Of a stretch of DNA of 64,000 nucleotides, positions 62,858-64,000 are shown piece after piece. A program made the translations under genes and the position numbers. This DNA comes from Chitinophaga fulva (GTDB taxonomy: Bacteria; Bacteroidota; Bacteroidia; Chitinophagales; Chitinophagaceae). Position 1 is the stretch's first letter. The number at the start of each line of letters is the position of its first letter. The stretch spans positions 496,001-560,000 of the forward strand of contig NZ_JABBGC010000004.1 of NCBI RefSeq assembly GCF_012927205.1, in the 5' to 3' direction. The notes under the pieces were generated by a model that saw nothing but the letters and a program-made list of their open reading frames with translations, was not told the DNA's origin and searched no databases.

Positions 62858-63427
62858 ATGAACATCCTCGTTTTCGATAATTACGACTCTTTTACCTATA
62901 ACCTCGTTCACCTCGTGGAAAAGCTGATCAACGGCAAAGTGACCGTTGTCCGCAACGACGAAATTTCACTCGAAAAAGTGAACGACTATGATAAAATCAT
63001 CCTGTCGCCAGGTCCTGGTATCCCGGAAGAAGCCGGCCTGCTGCTGCCGCTGATTAAGGAATATGCACCGTCTAAATCCATCTTCGGCGTATGCCTCGGC
63101 TTACAGGCCATCGGACAGGCGTTCGGCGGTTCGCTCATCAACCTTAGCGAGGTATACCACGGCGTGGCCACCAATGTGAAAATTGTGTCCGATCAGGGCC
63201 GCCTCTTCAAAGGCATGCCCCGCGAGATACAGGCTGGCCGTTATCACTCCTGGGTGATCGACAAAGCGACCCTCCCTGCCGATTTAACCCTGACGGCGGA
63301 AGATGAGGAAGGCTTTATCATGGCCCTGCAACATAACAAGTACGATGTAAGCGGTGTACAGTTCCACCCGGAAAGTGTACTCACGCCACAGGGAGAACAG
63401 ATACTGAAAAACTGGCTGGAGTTATAA
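62858..63427 (+). CDS. trpG: Anthranilate synthase component II (glutamine amidotransferase)
   Basis: A 189-residue class I amidotransferase that supplies ammonia to TrpE. LSPGPGIPEEAG, the nucleophile Cys79 in GVCLGLQAIG, and the His-Glu pair in GVQFHPESVLTPQG are all present. It is a separate small subunit, not fused to trpD. Could in principle also serve PabB, but its position within the trp operon makes TrpG the primary role. Confidence 0.93.
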   Translation: MNILVFDNYDSFTYNLVHLVEKLINGKVTVVRNDEISLEKVNDYDKIILSPGPGIPEEAGLLLPLIKEYAPSKSIFGVCLGLQAIGQAFGGSLINLSEVYHGVATNVKIVSDQGRLFKGMPREIQAGRYHSWVIDKATLPADLTLTAEDEEGFIMALQHNKYDVSGVQFHPESVLTPQGEQILKNWLEL

Positions 63428-63480
63428 TACCCCCACCGTTTTTTAATTCTCTTTGATCATTTTAAATACATCATTCTGGT

Positions 63481-64000
63481 ATGAAAAAGATACTTAACTA
63501 CCTGTTCGAACATAAAACTTTTACCCGCGAAGGGGCTAAAGATATACTCATTAACATCTCCAAAGGCATGTACAACGAGAGTGAGCTCGCTGCTTTCATG
63601 ACCGTATTCCTCATGCGCAGCATCACGATCGATGAGCTGCTGGGCTTCCGCGATGCCCTGTTGGAGCTGTGTATCCCTGTAAAACTGAACGGCTATGATG
63701 TCCTGGATATCGTAGGTACCGGCGGGGATGCAAAAAATACCTTTAATATTTCTACCTTGTCGTGCTTTATCGTAGCCGGCGCAGGTGGTAAAGTGGCGAA
63801 ACATGGCAACTATGGCGTGTCTTCCATCAGCGGTGCTTCCAACCTCATGGAGCTGGTAGGCTACAAGTTTAAGGCTGATGACGCCAAACTCCGTACAGAA
63901 CTGGAAGAAGCAGGCATCTGCTTCCTGCACGCACCGCTGTTCCATCCGGCCCTGAAGAATGTGGCCGGCATCCGCCGAGAACTGGGCATCCGCACGTTCT
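63481..64000 (+). CDS. trpD: Anthranilate phosphoribosyltransferase, cut by the window end
   Basis: The first 173 codons of TrpD; the frame is open at the end of the window, about half the usual 330 residues. The start is the ATG at 63481 (MKKILNYLFEHKTFTREGAK). The PRPP-binding loop is DIVGTGGDAKNTFNIST, followed by KHGNYGVSSISGASNLME and the FLHAPLFHPALKNV segment. It transfers phosphoribose to anthranilate in the second dedicated step of tryptophan synthesis. The 53-base gap after trpG holds no clear signal. Confidence 0.94.
   Translation, partial: MKKILNYLFEHKTFTREGAKDILINISKGMYNESELAAFMTVFLMRSITIDELLGFRDALLELCIPVKLNGYDVLDIVGTGGDAKNTFNISTLSCFIVAGAGGKVAKHGNYGVSSISGASNLMELVGYKFKADDAKLRTELEEAGICFLHAPLFHPALKNVAGIRRELGIRTF

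Noticed and set aside
1..64000. Insertion sequences, prophage, integrase or tRNA-linked island
   Set aside because: No transposase, integrase, phage structural gene or tRNA was seen. The REP-like pair is the only mobile-type sequence.

Overview
The window looks like a chromosomal segment of a gliding, polysaccharide-degrading Bacteroidota, most like the Chitinophaga group. That placement is inference from content: two SusC/SusD pairs with Bacteroidota-only accessory lipoproteins, type IX secretion (T9SS) sorting domains, PorP/SprF proteins, a FecI/FecR pair, -7 promoter boxes of the TAnnTTTG type, and no Shine-Dalgarno sequences before most genes. Nearly every long gene is on the + strand. 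No rRNA, tRNA, CRISPR array or insertion sequence was seen.

Layout. 1-2250: a TfoX-N protein, an Lrp/AsnC regulator and a divergent class V PLP enzyme. 2250-11520: a glycan-uptake locus (SusC, SusD, DUF5000 and DUF4998 lipoproteins, then a GH105 unsaturated rhamnogalacturonyl hydrolase), with two LacI-like operator repeats in its leader and a pair of inverted REP-like palindromes before GH105. 12150-21660: an ECF sigma factor, a FecR anti-sigma factor, and a second SusC (with STN domain)/SusD locus with a zinc metallohydrolase lipoprotein and a DUF4302 lipoprotein. 21697-39900: a T9SS surface cluster with a 2978-residue CHU_C adhesin, a 113-residue protein that is almost only a type A sorting domain, a 1375-residue CHU_C protein, two PorP/SprF proteins around a PorE-like OmpA protein, and a collagen-like lipoprotein. 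39990-42490: an ECF sigma factor, then a lower-GC islet with a RhuM/Fic protein and a Panacea-domain protein separated by an array of three large palindromes. 42820-51940: a complete L-rhamnose operon (transporter, aldolase/dehydrogenase, isomerase, kinase, GH78 rhamnosidase, GntR-type regulator). 52120-56640: a beta-propeller protein, a UmuD-like/unknown/SRAP operon and a DEDDh exonuclease. 56700-64000: hisGDCB and then trpEGD, each led by a short leader peptide and an attenuator.

How it fits together. GH105 and GH78 would release L-rhamnose from pectic or other rhamnose-containing glycans, and the rha operon would import and split it. The FecI/FecR/STN-SusC set is the usual trans-envelope signalling arrangement. 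The T9SS cluster builds and anchors surface adhesins.

The strongest less-routine observations are the His- and Trp-rich leader peptides with complete competing-hairpin attenuators, the palindrome array between the Panacea and RhuM/Fic genes, the UmuD-like operon lacking UmuC, and the short T9SS sorting-domain protein between two giant adhesins. Coordinates and pairings were worked out by hand from the sequence; no database search was run.
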